Below are positions 54,580 through 63,242 of a stretch of 64,000 nt of DNA, piece by piece. The position numbers and the translations under genes are program-made. The stretch is from positions 1-64,000 of the forward strand of contig ABHC01000027.1 in the NCBI GenBank assembly GCA_000171835.1. The letters are read 5' to 3'. A model generated the notes under the pieces. The model saw only the letters and a program-made list of their open reading frames with translations. It was not told the origin of the DNA and did no database searches. The DNA is from an alpha proteobacterium BAL199. GTDB taxonomy: Bacteria > Pseudomonadota > Alphaproteobacteria > Thalassobaculales > Thalassobaculaceae. The stretch's first letter is position 1. The number at the start of each line of letters is the position of its first letter.

Positions 54580-55278
54580 ATGCCTGAAACCGATCTGTCG
54601 GCACCGGTCGCCGCGTTCCTGGCCGCCCAGGGCTATTCGGTGAAAAGCGAGGTGGCGAACTGCGACCTGGTGGCGGTTCGCGACGGCGAGGCGCCGGTGG
54701 TGGTCGAACTGAAGCAGCGGTTCTCCCTCGACCTGCTGCTGCAGTGCGTCGACCGGTTGGCGGTATCGGACACGGTGTATCTGGCGTTCCCGGCGGAGAG
54801 CGCGGGTACGGCCTGGAAGAAGCGACGCAAGGCGGTGCTGAAGACCTGCCGGCGCCTGGGGCTTGGAATTCTGGTGCTGCGCGCCCAGCCCGATGGCAGC
54901 TACGCGGTGCTTCCTGTGCTGGATCCGGGAGCCTACCGGCCACGTGTGAACGCCAAGCGGCGAGGACGCCTGCTGAAAGAGTTTGCGAACCGGATCGGCG
55001 ACCCCAACACCGGCGGGTCGACCCGGGTGAAGATCATGACGGCCTACCGCCAGGATGCGCTGCGGGTCGCCGCCGCGCTCGCGGACGGCGGGGACCGGGC
55101 GGTGGCCGAGCTTCGGCCCGAGGCCCGGTCGACGGCGGTGGCCGGGCTGCTGCAACGCAACGTGTACGGCTGGTTCGAACGGGTCAGCCGTGGCCGCTAC
55201 CGCCTGACGCCGGCCGGGCAAACGGCACTGCGGACCTATGCCGAGACGGTGAGAGGCCTTGCCGGAACGCAGTGTTGA
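54580..55278 (+). CDS. DUF2161 family protein, PD-(D/E)xK nuclease fold (232 aa)
   Basis: The N-terminal half shows the PD-(D/E)xK pattern: NCDLVAVRDGEAPVVVELKQ gives Asp, Glu and Lys, and LDLLLQCVDRLAVSDTVYLA is the following helix and strand. DUF2161 proteins are annotated as putative phosphodiesterases; none that I know is characterised. The C-terminal half (residues 120-232) is helical, with a winged-helix-like end (LLQRNVYGWFERVSRGRYRL). ATG at 54580 has GGAGG. Upstream lies the short ORF and hairpin, so its expression may be attenuated. Confidence 0.85.
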   Translation: MPETDLSAPVAAFLAAQGYSVKSEVANCDLVAVRDGEAPVVVELKQRFSLDLLLQCVDRLAVSDTVYLAFPAESAGTAWKKRRKAVLKTCRRLGLGILVLRAQPDGSYAVLPVLDPGAYRPRVNAKRRGRLLKEFANRIGDPNTGGSTRVKIMTAYRQDALRVAAALADGGDRAVAELRPEARSTAVAGLLQRNVYGWFERVSRGRYRLTPAGQTALRTYAETVRGLAGTQC

Positions 55279-55302
55279 CCCGGGCAGGGCAACGGCAGAA
55301 CG

Positions 55303-56799
55303 TCAATGCACCGGCAGGTGCTCGTCGCCGACGTGGTTGCTGAACTTGGTGGTGGCGCCGTCGAAGTGCAGGGTCACGGTCCCGGTCGGCCCGTGGCGCT
55401 GCTTGGAGATGATGACCTCGGCCTTGCCGTAGGCCTTCTCGCAGAGTTCCTTCCACTTGTCGTGGCGGTCGTGGAACTTCTCCGGGCTCTCGTCCGGGCG
55501 CTCGGTCGGCTGGCCCTTGGCCAGATAGTACTCCTCGCGGAAGATGAACATCACCACGTCGGCGTCCTGCTCGATCGAGCCGGATTCGCGCAAGTCGGCC
55601 AATACCGGTCGCTTGTCCTCGCGCTGCTCGACCGCGCGGGACAGCTGGGAGAGAGCGAGCACCGGAACGTCCAACTCCTTGGCGATCGCTTTCAGGCCCT
55701 GGGAGATTGCCGAAATTTCCTGGACCCGGTTATCGACCCGGGCACCGGGTGACGGACGCATCAGCTGCAGGTAGTCGACGACGATCATGGCCAAGCCGTG
55801 CTGGCGCTTCAGCCGCCGGGCTCGGGTGCGCATGGTCGAGATCGGCAATGCCGGCGTGTCGTCGATGTACAGCGGGATGCGCTCAAGCTCCTGGCTCGCC
55901 TGCACGAGACGGCCGAAATCGTCGTCGTTGAGCTGGCCGCGGCGCAGCTTCTCCGACGAGATGCCGGTGCGCTCGGCGAGGATACGGGTGGCAAGCTGCT
56001 CCGAGGACATTTCGAGCGAGAAGAACGCGACCGGCAAGGGCGCTTGACTGGGATCGCGCAGGTTGGTTGTGGCGATGTTGAAGGCGATGTTGGCCGCCAG
56101 CGCGGTCTTCCCCATGGCCGGGCGTGCCGCCAGGATCAACAGGTCCGAGCTGTGCAAACCGCCCAACAGATTGTCCAGGTCGACCAACCCGCTCGAGAGT
56201 CCGGCCAGACCGCCCTCGCGGCGGAACGCGGCTTCGGCCATCGAGACCGATTCCGCCATCGCTGTCTTGAATTCGGTGAAGCCACCCTCGGCCTGACCGT
56301 TCTCGGCCAGATTAAACAAATGGGCCTCGGCCTTTTCGATCTGCTCGGTCGCCGGACTGTCGATGTCGCGGTCGAATGCGTCGTTGACGATGGTCTCGCC
56401 GACTTCGATCAACTGGCGGCGCAGGAAGCAGTCGCGGATCTCGCGGCCATAGTCCTCGGCGTTGATCACCGTGACTACGGAGGCCGCCAAGCGCACCAGA
56501 TAGGCGGCGCCGCCGACTTCCTTCAGCGCTTCATCCTGGTCGAACAGCCCTTTAAGCGTGACCGGAGTGGCCATCTGGCCGCGGTCGATCAACCGTCCGC
56601 ATGCTTCATAGATCCGTCCGTTCACCGGATCGGCGAAGTAGTCGGCGCGCAGGAACTCCGACACGCGCTCATAAGCGCGGTTGTTGATCAGGACGGCGCC
56701 GAGCAGCGCCTGCTCGGCTTCCAGGTTGTGCGGCGGCTCGCGGTGGGTCGCCGCTTCGACACCGGGAAACAGGGCTATGCGGGACTCGGACTCGGGCAT
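55303..56799 (-). CDS. dnaB: Replicative DNA helicase DnaB (498 aa)
   Basis: This is the hexameric 5'-3' helicase at the fork. The N-terminal domain (LEAEQALLGAVLINNRAYER) leads to the RecA-like core: Walker A in ILAARPAMGKTALAANIAFN, the H-motif region, Walker B in AMIVVDYLQLM, and the arginine-finger region in VLALSQLSRAVEQREDKRPV with ESGSIEQDADVVMFI. ATG at 56799 was chosen; an upstream GTG at 56853 would add 18 residues. It lies between rplI and alr in the usual class order. No intein or insert is seen. Confidence 0.96.
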   Translation of the reverse strand: MPESESRIALFPGVEAATHREPPHNLEAEQALLGAVLINNRAYERVSEFLRADYFADPVNGRIYEACGRLIDRGQMATPVTLKGLFDQDEALKEVGGAAYLVRLAASVVTVINAEDYGREIRDCFLRRQLIEVGETIVNDAFDRDIDSPATEQIEKAEAHLFNLAENGQAEGGFTEFKTAMAESVSMAEAAFRREGGLAGLSSGLVDLDNLLGGLHSSDLLILAARPAMGKTALAANIAFNIATTNLRDPSQAPLPVAFFSLEMSSEQLATRILAERTGISSEKLRRGQLNDDDFGRLVQASQELERIPLYIDDTPALPISTMRTRARRLKRQHGLAMIVVDYLQLMRPSPGARVDNRVQEISAISQGLKAIAKELDVPVLALSQLSRAVEQREDKRPVLADLRESGSIEQDADVVMFIFREEYYLAKGQPTERPDESPEKFHDRHDKWKELCEKAYGKAEVIISKQRHGPTGTVTLHFDGATTKFSNHVGDEHLPVH

Positions 56800-57060
56800 G
56801 ACGGGCGCACTGACGGTTTGATTCGGGGCGTCGGGCCGTTCGTGCCGGACCAACTCGGCACCGGCATGGATGGATCATAACCGATACCGGGTTTGATGGC
56901 GTCAAACCACCGGTTGCCGGCAAGAATCATGGGGGCGAATCGGATCAGGTTCTGTGGATCGATGGTGCAACTGGCGGTGTCGCAATGGCGTTGCCCGCCG
57001 CCGGCTGTGGACAATCCGGTTGCGGAACGATTGCCGGGGCGCTGCGGCGGCCGAAACGCA

Positions 57061-57091
57061 ACGACCCGCTCCGGAGCACCGGGCGGGTCGT
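57061..57091 (-). terminator. Hairpin after rplI
   Basis: ACGACCCGC (57061-57069) and GCGGGTCGT (57083-57091) form a perfect 9-bp stem with a 13-base loop, 48 bases past the rplI stop on the minus strand. The following bases hold only a short T stretch, so it may be a weak intrinsic terminator or an mRNA end. The remaining 56800-57138 stretch before dnaB holds no gene that I can see. Confidence 0.5.
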
Positions 57092-57138
57092 GGGCATCGA
57101 TAACGTGTGCCGTCCGGACCGGCCGGACGGAGAGACGA

Positions 57139-57756
57139 TCAGGCGTCGGCCTTCTCGTCCTCGACAGCAGCCGTCTCTGCTTCGGCCTCGGGCTCCGGGG
57201 CCCTGGAGCCGGCTTCGTCGGCAGCAGCGGCGCGGTCGTACTCGTCCTCCATCGTCTCGCGATCGAGAGCGCGGCCCAGCTTGGACTGGGTCTCGGCCTC
57301 CTCGACCGAACGCGCGATGTTGACGGTCACGGTCACCGAGACCTCCGGGTGGAGTTGCACACGGATCGGCTCAAGGCCGAGCTGCTTGAGCGCCTTGTCG
57401 AGGCGGACCTGGGCTCGTGCTACGCTCACGCCGGCGACAGAGATCGCCTGGGCGACGTCGTTGGCGGTAACCGAGCCGTAGAGCTGGCCGGACTCGCTGG
57501 CGGCGCGGACCAGGACGACCGCGAGGCCGTCCAGCTTCGCGGCGACCTTCTCGGCCTCGGCCTTGCGGGTCAGGTTCTCGGCTTCGAGCTGAACGCGACG
57601 CTCGTCGAATACCTTGCGGTTCGCGTCGGTCGCCCGAAGCGCCTTGTTCTGCGGCAGCAGGAAGTTCCGGGCGAACCCGGACTTGACCTTAACCACCTCG
57701 CCCATCTGGCCGAGGCTTTCGATCCGCTCCAGCAGGATGACTTCCATCGTCCTCAC
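57139..57756 (-). CDS. rplI: 50S ribosomal protein L9 with an acidic C-terminal extension (205 aa)
   Basis: L9 binds 23S rRNA near the L1 stalk. The N-terminal domain [40 protein letters not shown] is standard, then the long helix and the C-terminal domain ([20 protein letters not shown]). The usual length is about 150; here roughly 50 residues rich in Ala, Glu and Asp follow ([20 protein letters not shown]). Acidic tails are common on alphaproteobacterial L9. The ATG at 57756 follows GAGG. Downstream of rpsR and DUF2232 in the operon. Confidence 0.97.
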   Translation of the reverse strand: MRTMEVILLERIESLGQMGEVVKVKSGFARNFLLPQNKALRATDANRKVFDERRVQLEAENLTRKAEAEKVAAKLDGLAVVLVRAASESGQLYGSVTANDVAQAISVAGVSVARAQVRLDKALKQLGLEPIRVQLHPEVSVTVTVNIARSVEEAETQSKLGRALDRETMEDEYDRAAAADEAGSRAPEPEAEAETAAVEDEKADA

Positions 57757-57825
57757 TCCTCGTCATGCAGGGCCTGGGCCCCGTGGGGCACCGGCGGCGC
57801 CCCGCTTTGTCTCACCAAACGCCCG

Positions 57826-58743
57826 TCAAGTGCCGGGCGGTGCGGAGGGCGGGCCTGCCCGTCCGCGGAAATCGAAGATCGTGTCGATCAGCCCGATCAG
57901 CATCAGGATGACCGCCGGCCAGCCGAACACGATCAGCAGACCGTACAGCAGTCCAAGCCAGAGACCGGGCGCACCGCTGCGTCGAAGCACCCAATGCGCC
58001 AATGCCAGTCCGCCCAGAAAGAACGGCAACGATGCCACCGGCAACAGATTGTCCGCCAGATACCCGAACCCGCCGGACATCATGGACAGCGCCGCTGTTG
58101 CCCCGAACACCGCGAGCATCCAACGCGGAGCCAGGATTGCCGCGATATCCGGTGTCGGCAGGCGATTCTTGCCGAACCGGCGCAACAGACCTTGCGCCAA
58201 CGCCCCGTTCACCGCGATCAGCAGCGCCCAGAATGTCGAGGCCAAGGCCGGGAACAGTCCGACGATGGTCTCGATGAACGATGCCCACTGCGGCGGGGTA
58301 GTGCCCGCCCGGTCGGTTACCGCGGCATTCAACAGCGGCGACAGCCGCTCCTGGATGACACCTTCCAACCCACCGTCGTGCCCGCTGAAGAAGAATGCTG
58401 CCGCCACGATCGGAACGGCCGCGCAAGCCGCCAGCGTCAGGACAAGCCGGACCGGTTTTCCCGGTTCCCGCTCGGCCTGCCACATCAGTAGGGCTGCCGG
58501 CACGGCGTTGACCGCCGCGTAGTAGATCCCGGCCTCCAGGCTGACGGCGAACAGGATGGCGATGGTAGCCGCCGCCCCGGTCGCCGCGCCATGGAACAAT
58601 CCCCACCACAGCCCGACCACAAACAACGGCAGCGGCGCCAGCACGGCGAGCACCATCCCGCTCGGCGAATCCGGCTGGGCGCCGAACAGCAGCAACGCAC
58701 TGGTCGCTGCTGCCGCTCCGACCTGGAGCCATCCGGAGTTCAT
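57826..58743 (-). CDS. DUF2232 family membrane protein (305 aa)
   Basis: This has about eight hydrophobic segments beginning AAAATSALLLFGAQPDSPSG and ending WLGLLYGLLIVFGWPAVILM and LIDTIFDFRGRAGPPSAPPG. In alphaproteobacteria a DUF2232 protein lies between rpsR and rplI, as here. Gram-positive relatives (YybS) sit by ribosomal genes too. The substrate or partner is unknown. Overlapping frames in the region are shadows. Confidence 0.88.
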   Translation of the reverse strand: MNSGWLQVGAAAATSALLLFGAQPDSPSGMVLAVLAPLPLFVVGLWWGLFHGAATGAAATIAILFAVSLEAGIYYAAVNAVPAALLMWQAEREPGKPVRLVLTLAACAAVPIVAAAFFFSGHDGGLEGVIQERLSPLLNAAVTDRAGTTPPQWASFIETIVGLFPALASTFWALLIAVNGALAQGLLRRFGKNRLPTPDIAAILAPRWMLAVFGATAALSMMSGGFGYLADNLLPVASLPFFLGGLALAHWVLRRSGAPGLWLGLLYGLLIVFGWPAVILMLIGLIDTIFDFRGRAGPPSAPPGT

Positions 58744-58786
58744 CGGTCATGACCGCCCGTCTGATGCTCGCGCCGCAACCCCTACG

Positions 58787-59041
58787 TCACTTCAGGACGT
58801 AGGGCAGCAGGGCCAGGAAACGGGAACGCTTGATGGCGCGGGCCATTTCACGCTGCTTCTTGGCGGACACTGCGGTGATGCGGCTCGGCACGATCTTGCC
58901 GCGCTCCGAGATGAAGCGGGACAGCAGCTTGGTGTCCTTGTAGTCGATGATCGGTGCGCCGGTTCCCGAGAACGGGCACGACTTGCGCCGACGCATGAAC
59001 GGGCGGCGGACGGCCGCGCGTGCGATCTGAAGCTGGCTCAT
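58787..59041 (-). CDS. rpsR: 30S ribosomal protein S18 (84 aa)
   Basis: S18 binds with S6 to the platform of the 30S subunit. [40 protein letters not shown] and [20 protein letters not shown] are the family sequence. ATG at 59041 is three bases downstream of the rpsF stop at 59045, so translation is probably coupled. No extension is seen. Confidence 0.98.
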   Translation of the reverse strand: MSQLQIARAAVRRPFMRRRKSCPFSGTGAPIIDYKDTKLLSRFISERGKIVPSRITAVSAKKQREMARAIKRSRFLALLPYVLK

Positions 59042-59044
59042 GGA

Positions 59045-59521
59045 TTATTCTCCCTGCTCTGCGCGGTCGCCGTCGCGAGGACGGCGGTCGCCGCGGTCAC
59101 CCCGGTCCCGGTCGCCACGGTCGCCGCGATCCCGATCCCGGTCGCCGCGCTCGCGGTCACCCCGGTCCCGATCGCCACGCCGGCCGCGATCACGGTCCGA
59201 TTTCGCCTGCATCATCACGGACGGGCCCTCTTCGAGAGCGTCGACCTTGACGGTGAGGTAGCGCAGGATGTCTTCGTTCAGCCGCATCAGGCGCTCCATC
59301 TCGCTCACCGCCGCGGCGGGTGCGTCGAGATTGAACAGCACGTAGTGGCCTTTGCGATTCTTCTTGATGCGGTACGCGAGGCTGCGAAGGCCCCAGTACT
59401 CGCGCTTCTTCACTTCGCCGCCACCGGTCGCGACGATTTCCGCGAACTGTTCGATGAGCTGCTCGACCTGAGTCGACGAGATATCCTGGCGTGCGATGAA
59501 CACGCTCTCGTAGTACGACAT
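59045..59521 (-). CDS. rpsF: 30S ribosomal protein S6 with an Arg/Gly/Asp repeat tail (158 aa)
   Basis: S6 forms the S6:S18 pair. The core [60 protein letters not shown] covers residues 1-108. After that comes a tail of about 50 residues built from RDRGDR-type repeats. Such charged tails occur on some alphaproteobacterial S6 proteins and may interact with RNA or assembly factors. Between it and fabD lie 265 bases with divergent promoters expected but not resolved. Confidence 0.97.
   Translation of the reverse strand: MSYYESVFIARQDISSTQVEQLIEQFAEIVATGGGEVKKREYWGLRSLAYRIKKNRKGHYVLFNLDAPAAAVSEMERLMRLNEDILRYLTVKVDALEEGPSVMMQAKSDRDRGRRGDRDRGDRERGDRDRDRGDRGDRDRGDRGDRRPRDGDRAEQGE
59058..59200. repeat. 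Low-complexity tandem repeat encoding the S6 tail
   Basis: Short units such as CGGTCGCCGCGATCC and CGGTCACCCCGGTCCCG recur with drift on the plus strand and encode RDRGDR-type hexamers on the minus strand. The periodicity follows multiples of three bases, so length changes would keep the frame. It is a likely slippage site. Confidence 0.75.
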
Positions 59522-59786
59522 TGCGCACTCCTTGCGGATGTTGCGCCCCGGGAACTATCCCGAAGCAAAGCCGGTCGAGACACGCTCGCGCCGGCAAGGA
59601 GCTATGTTTCCGGACACCAGGGGCGGCCGGAAGGCGCGCACTATACGCATCGCGCGTGACGGTGCAAGTGGAATAGGCTGCCAGGCGTGGAACACCGGCG
59701 GCTCGCCTTGACATCGATGTCGGTCGAGCGCAAATGCCCGGCCCGAACCGCGGGACATCGACAACAACATATGGAGGGAACACGGT

Positions 59787-60746
59787 ATGGACGACGCAAA
59801 GACCGGTCGGGCCTTCGTGTTTCCGGGGCAGGGCAGCCAGGCCGTCGGGATGGGCAAGGACCTCGCCGACGCGTATCCGGCGGCCCGGGCCGTCTTCCAG
59901 GAGGTCGACGACGCCCTGGGTGAGTCGCTGTCACAGCTGATCTGGGACGGGCCGGAAGAGCGGCTGGTCCTGACCGCGAACGCCCAGCCCGCGCTGATGG
60001 CGGTCAGCCTGGCGGTTGCCCGGGTGCTCGAGGCCGAGAGCGGCCGCAGTTTCGCCCAGCTGTGCGATTTCGTCGCCGGGCACTCGCTCGGCGAATATTC
60101 GGCGTTGGCGGCAGCCGGCACCTTCGACGTAGCGACGGCGGCCCGGTTGTTGCGCCTGCGCGGCGAAGCCATGCAGCAGGCCGTCCCGGTCGGCGTCGGC
60201 GCCATGGCTGCGCTGATCGGTGCGGAACTTGAGGTCGCTCAGGCGCTGGCGGCCGCCGCCGCTGAGGGCGAGGTTTGCGACATCGCCAATGACAACGGCG
60301 GCGGCCAGGTTGTCCTGTCGGGCCACGCTGGCGCCATCGACCGGGTGCTGGCATTGGCCGCCGATCACGGTATCAAGCGCGCGGTCAAGCTGACGGTCAG
60401 TGCGCCGTTCCATTGCGCCCTGATGGCGCCGGCCGCTGACGCGATGGCCGATGCCCTGGCGTTGGCCGACCCACGGCCACCGGTCGTCCCGGTTGTCGCC
60501 AATGTCACCGCCATGCCGACAACCGATCCCGATGCCATTCGCCGGCAACTGGTCGAACAGGTCACCGGTCGGGTACGCTGGCGGGAGTCGGTCGCGTCGT
60601 TCGCAGGGCTCGGCGTCCGCTCGATGGTCGAGGTGGGCGCCGGCAAGGTCCTTACCGGACTGGCACGGCGCATCGACAAGGACTTGGCGGCGACCACGAT
60701 CAATGGTCCCGCGGATGTCGACGCCTTCCTGGCGTCACTCGTTTAG
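59787..60746 (+). CDS. fabD: Malonyl-CoA:ACP transacylase FabD (319 aa)
   Basis: This loads malonyl groups onto ACP for fatty-acid synthesis. The nucleophile elbow is FVAGHSLGEYSALAAAGTFD (GHSLG), the start signature is AFVFPGQGSQAVGMGKDLAD, and the partner His is in VSAPFHCALMAPAADAMADA. VEVGAGKVLTGLARRI is near the end. ATG at 59787 follows GGAGGGAACACGGT. It begins the plus-strand fab operon and is divergent from rpsF across 265 bases. Confidence 0.96.
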   Translation: MDDAKTGRAFVFPGQGSQAVGMGKDLADAYPAARAVFQEVDDALGESLSQLIWDGPEERLVLTANAQPALMAVSLAVARVLEAESGRSFAQLCDFVAGHSLGEYSALAAAGTFDVATAARLLRLRGEAMQQAVPVGVGAMAALIGAELEVAQALAAAAAEGEVCDIANDNGGGQVVLSGHAGAIDRVLALAADHGIKRAVKLTVSAPFHCALMAPAADAMADALALADPRPPVVPVVANVTAMPTTDPDAIRRQLVEQVTGRVRWRESVASFAGLGVRSMVEVGAGKVLTGLARRIDKDLAATTINGPADVDAFLASLV

Positions 60747-60766
60747 GACCGACAGGGAGCGGAAGC

Positions 60767-61507
60767 ATGTTCGACCTCAGCGGCAAGACCGCGCTGGTGA
60801 CCGGGGCCACCGGCGGTATCGGTGCGGCGATTGCGCAGGCACTGCATGGCCAGGGCGCCCACGTCGTGCTGTCCGGGACGCGGGAAGCAGTCTTGGAGGA
60901 GAAGGCCGCAGCACTTGGCGACCGGGTTTCTGTGGCGCCGGCCAACCTAGCCGAGTTGGATTCGATCGACGGTCTGGCGAAGCGCGCGGAAGAACTGGCC
61001 GGCGGCGGGATCGACATCCTGGTGAACAACGCCGGCATCACCCGCGATGGCCTGCTCATGCGGATGAAGGACGATGACTGGGACGCGGTGATCGCGGTCA
61101 ACCTGACGGCCGGCTTCCGACTGTCGCGCGCGCTGGTGCGCGGCATGATGAAGCGGCGCTGGGGCCGGATCGTCGGGATCTCGTCGATCGTCGGCGCTAC
61201 CGGCAATCCCGGGCAGGCCAATTATGCCGCCGCGAAGGCTGGTATGGTCGGGTTCTCCAAGGCGCTGGCGGCCGAGATCGCCAACCGCGGCATCACAGTG
61301 AACGTCGTAGCCCCCGGATTCATCGACACAGCAATGACCGAAGCTCTGTCGGACGCGCAGAAAGAGAAGCTCCTGACGGCCGTTCCGGCTGGGCGACTCG
61401 GCACGCCGGAGGACATTGCGGCGTCGGTCGTCTATCTGGCGAGCCAGGAAGCCGCCTATGTCACCGGTGCGACGATCCATGTGAATGGCGGGATGGCGAT
61501 GCTTTAA
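60767..61507 (+). CDS. fabG: 3-oxoacyl-ACP reductase FabG (246 aa)
   Basis: This is the NADPH-dependent SDR of the elongation cycle. Motifs: TGATGGIGAAIAQALHGQGA, NNAGITRDGLLMRMKDDDWD, Ser in GRIVGISSIVGATGNPGQAN and the YxxxK in YAAAKAGMVGFSKALAAEIA. The end is GATIHVNGGMAML, the standard FabG terminus. It follows fabD by 20 bases with AGGGAG upstream. Nothing odd. Confidence 0.97.
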   Translation: MFDLSGKTALVTGATGGIGAAIAQALHGQGAHVVLSGTREAVLEEKAAALGDRVSVAPANLAELDSIDGLAKRAEELAGGGIDILVNNAGITRDGLLMRMKDDDWDAVIAVNLTAGFRLSRALVRGMMKRRWGRIVGISSIVGATGNPGQANYAAAKAGMVGFSKALAAEIANRGITVNVVAPGFIDTAMTEALSDAQKEKLLTAVPAGRLGTPEDIAASVVYLASQEAAYVTGATIHVNGGMAML

Positions 61508-61659
61508 CGCGGAAAAGCGCCGGGTATGCTGGTTTTGCTGTGAGAGTTATGATACAGCCCGCCGATCCAACGGTCGGGACCGGCTAACGGCCCGGACGAC
61601 AACGGAAAGCGCCGGCCGGACCGGCGGATATCATGAGAAAGCTTAGAGGGTCTTGAGAG

Positions 61660-61896
61660 ATGAGTGACGTCGCCGACCGGGTGAAGAAGATCGTTGTCGA
61701 GCATCTCGGAGTCGAAGAAGGCAAGGTTACCGAGAACGCCAGCTTTATCGATGACCTTGGCGCAGACAGCCTCGACACTGTCGAGCTGGTCATGGCGTTT
61801 GAGGAAGAGTTCGGCTGCGAGATCCCCGATGACGCCGCCGAGAAGATTCAGACCGTCAAGGACGCGATCGATTTCATCGAGAGCAGCGCTTCCTGA
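61660..61896 (+). CDS. acpP: Acyl carrier protein AcpP (78 aa)
   Basis: This is the acidic carrier protein that holds acyl chains on a phosphopantetheine arm. The attachment serine is in [20 protein letters not shown] (DSL). The length and the surrounding sequence are standard for fatty-acid ACPs. It is separated from fabG by 152 bases, which may hold its own promoter since ACP is made in excess. ATG at 61660 follows a GAGAG stretch. Confidence 0.98.
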   Translation: MSDVADRVKKIVVEHLGVEEGKVTENASFIDDLGADSLDTVELVMAFEEEFGCEIPDDAAEKIQTVKDAIDFIESSAS

Positions 61897-61905
61897 CGCC
61901 CCGTC

Positions 61906-61933
61906 GGTGTCGCCGGGTCATTCCGGCGACACC
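61906..61933 (+). other. Perfect 11-bp stem-loop between acpP and fabF
   Basis: GGTGTCGCCGG (61906-61916) and CCGGCGACACC (61923-61933) pair fully across a 6-base loop, ten bases after the acpP stop. No T run follows, so it is unlikely to be a full intrinsic terminator. It may be a stabiliser of the acpP mRNA or a partial terminator that keeps acpP above fabF. Confidence 0.65.
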
Positions 61934-61962
61934 GGTGATTGCTGCGCTAAGGGAACCACGGC

Positions 61963-63228
61963 ATGCGACGAGTGGTTGTCACGGGCCTCGGCCTCGTTAC
62001 CCCGCTGGGCTGCGGGGCACTCCATAACTGGGAGCGGCTGACCGCCGGTCAATCGGGAGTCCGATTGATCGATGGGTTTGACGTGTCCGATCTGCCGGCG
62101 AAGATCGCCGGGCTGGTTCCGGCGGGGAAGCTCGCTGATGGCGGTTTCGACCCGGACGAGTGGTTGGAGCCCAAGGAACAGCGCAAGATCGACCGGTTCA
62201 TCCTCTATGGGATCGCGGCCGCCCATCAGGCGGTGGTGGATTCCGGATGGGTTCCGGACAGTGAAGAAGGCCGATGCCGAACCGGCGTGATGATCGGGTC
62301 GGGGATCGGTGGCCTGTCGACGATCTATGAGGCGAGCCTGGTTCTCATCGAACGCGGCCCGCGCCGGATCAGCCCGTTCTTCATTCCGTCGGCGCTGATC
62401 AATCTAATTTCTGGTCAGGTTTCGATCCGCTTCGGCTTCAAGGGCCCGAACCACGCGGTGGTAACCGCCTGCGCGACCGGCGCTCATGCCATTGGCGATG
62501 CAGCTCGGCTGATCGCGCTGGACGATGCCGACGTCATGGTGGCGGGCGGCGCGGAAGCGGCGGTGTCGCGGCTCGGCGTGGCGGGGTTTGCCGCGTCGCG
62601 CGCGCTGTCGACCGACTACAACGAAACCCCCGAGAAGGCTTCCCGTCCATGGGACGAGGGCCGCGACGGCTTCGTGATGGGCGAGGGTGCCGGCGTGGTG
62701 GTGCTCGAGGAGTACGAGCACGCCAAGCGGCGTGGTGCGACGATCTACGCCGAAGTGGTCGGCTACGGGCTGTCCGGCGACGCGCATCACATCACTGCGC
62801 CGGCGGATGACGGCGATGGCGGGTTCCGCGCGATGACGGCGGCACTGAAGCGGGCCGGCATGACTCCGGACGACATCGACTACGTCAACGCCCACGGCAC
62901 CTCGACGCCGCTCGGCGACGCGATCGAGTTCGGTGCGATCAAGCGCCTGTTTGGTGCGGCGGCCGCCAAGATCTCAATGTCCTCGACTAAATCGGCGATC
63001 GGGCATTTGCTCGGTGCGGCGGGCGCGGTCGAGGCAATCTATTCGGTGCTGGCGATCCGTCACCAGTTGGTGCCACCGACCCTGAACCTCGATCGACCCT
63101 CCGAAGGACTCGAGGGGATCGATTTGGTGCCGCATACCGCGAAGTCCCGGCCGGTTCGCGCCGCATTGTCGAACTCGTTCGGCTTCGGGGGCACCAACGC
63201 CTCGCTGATCTTCGCCAAGACGGACTGA
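61963..63228 (+). CDS. fabF: 3-oxoacyl-ACP synthase II FabF (421 aa)
   Basis: This is the condensing enzyme of the elongation cycle. The Cys-His-His triad is in VVTACATGAHAIGDAARLIA, YVNAHGTSTPLGDAIEFGAI and SSTKSAIGHLLGAAGAVEAI. The start MRRVVVTGLGLVTPLGCG and the glycine-rich end SNSFGFGGTNASLIF are typical. It is followed 15 bases on by mltG. ACP, FabD, FabG and FabF here form one operon. Confidence 0.97.
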   Translation: MRRVVVTGLGLVTPLGCGALHNWERLTAGQSGVRLIDGFDVSDLPAKIAGLVPAGKLADGGFDPDEWLEPKEQRKIDRFILYGIAAAHQAVVDSGWVPDSEEGRCRTGVMIGSGIGGLSTIYEASLVLIERGPRRISPFFIPSALINLISGQVSIRFGFKGPNHAVVTACATGAHAIGDAARLIALDDADVMVAGGAEAAVSRLGVAGFAASRALSTDYNETPEKASRPWDEGRDGFVMGEGAGVVVLEEYEHAKRRGATIYAEVVGYGLSGDAHHITAPADDGDGGFRAMTAALKRAGMTPDDIDYVNAHGTSTPLGDAIEFGAIKRLFGAAAAKISMSSTKSAIGHLLGAAGAVEAIYSVLAIRHQLVPPTLNLDRPSEGLEGIDLVPHTAKSRPVRAALSNSFGFGGTNASLIFAKTD

Positions 63229-63242
63229 TCGGGGCCGGCCGG

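Noticed and set aside
59058-59200. CRISPR-like repeat array
   Set aside because: The units are short, drifting, without unique spacers, and encode the S6 tail in frame.
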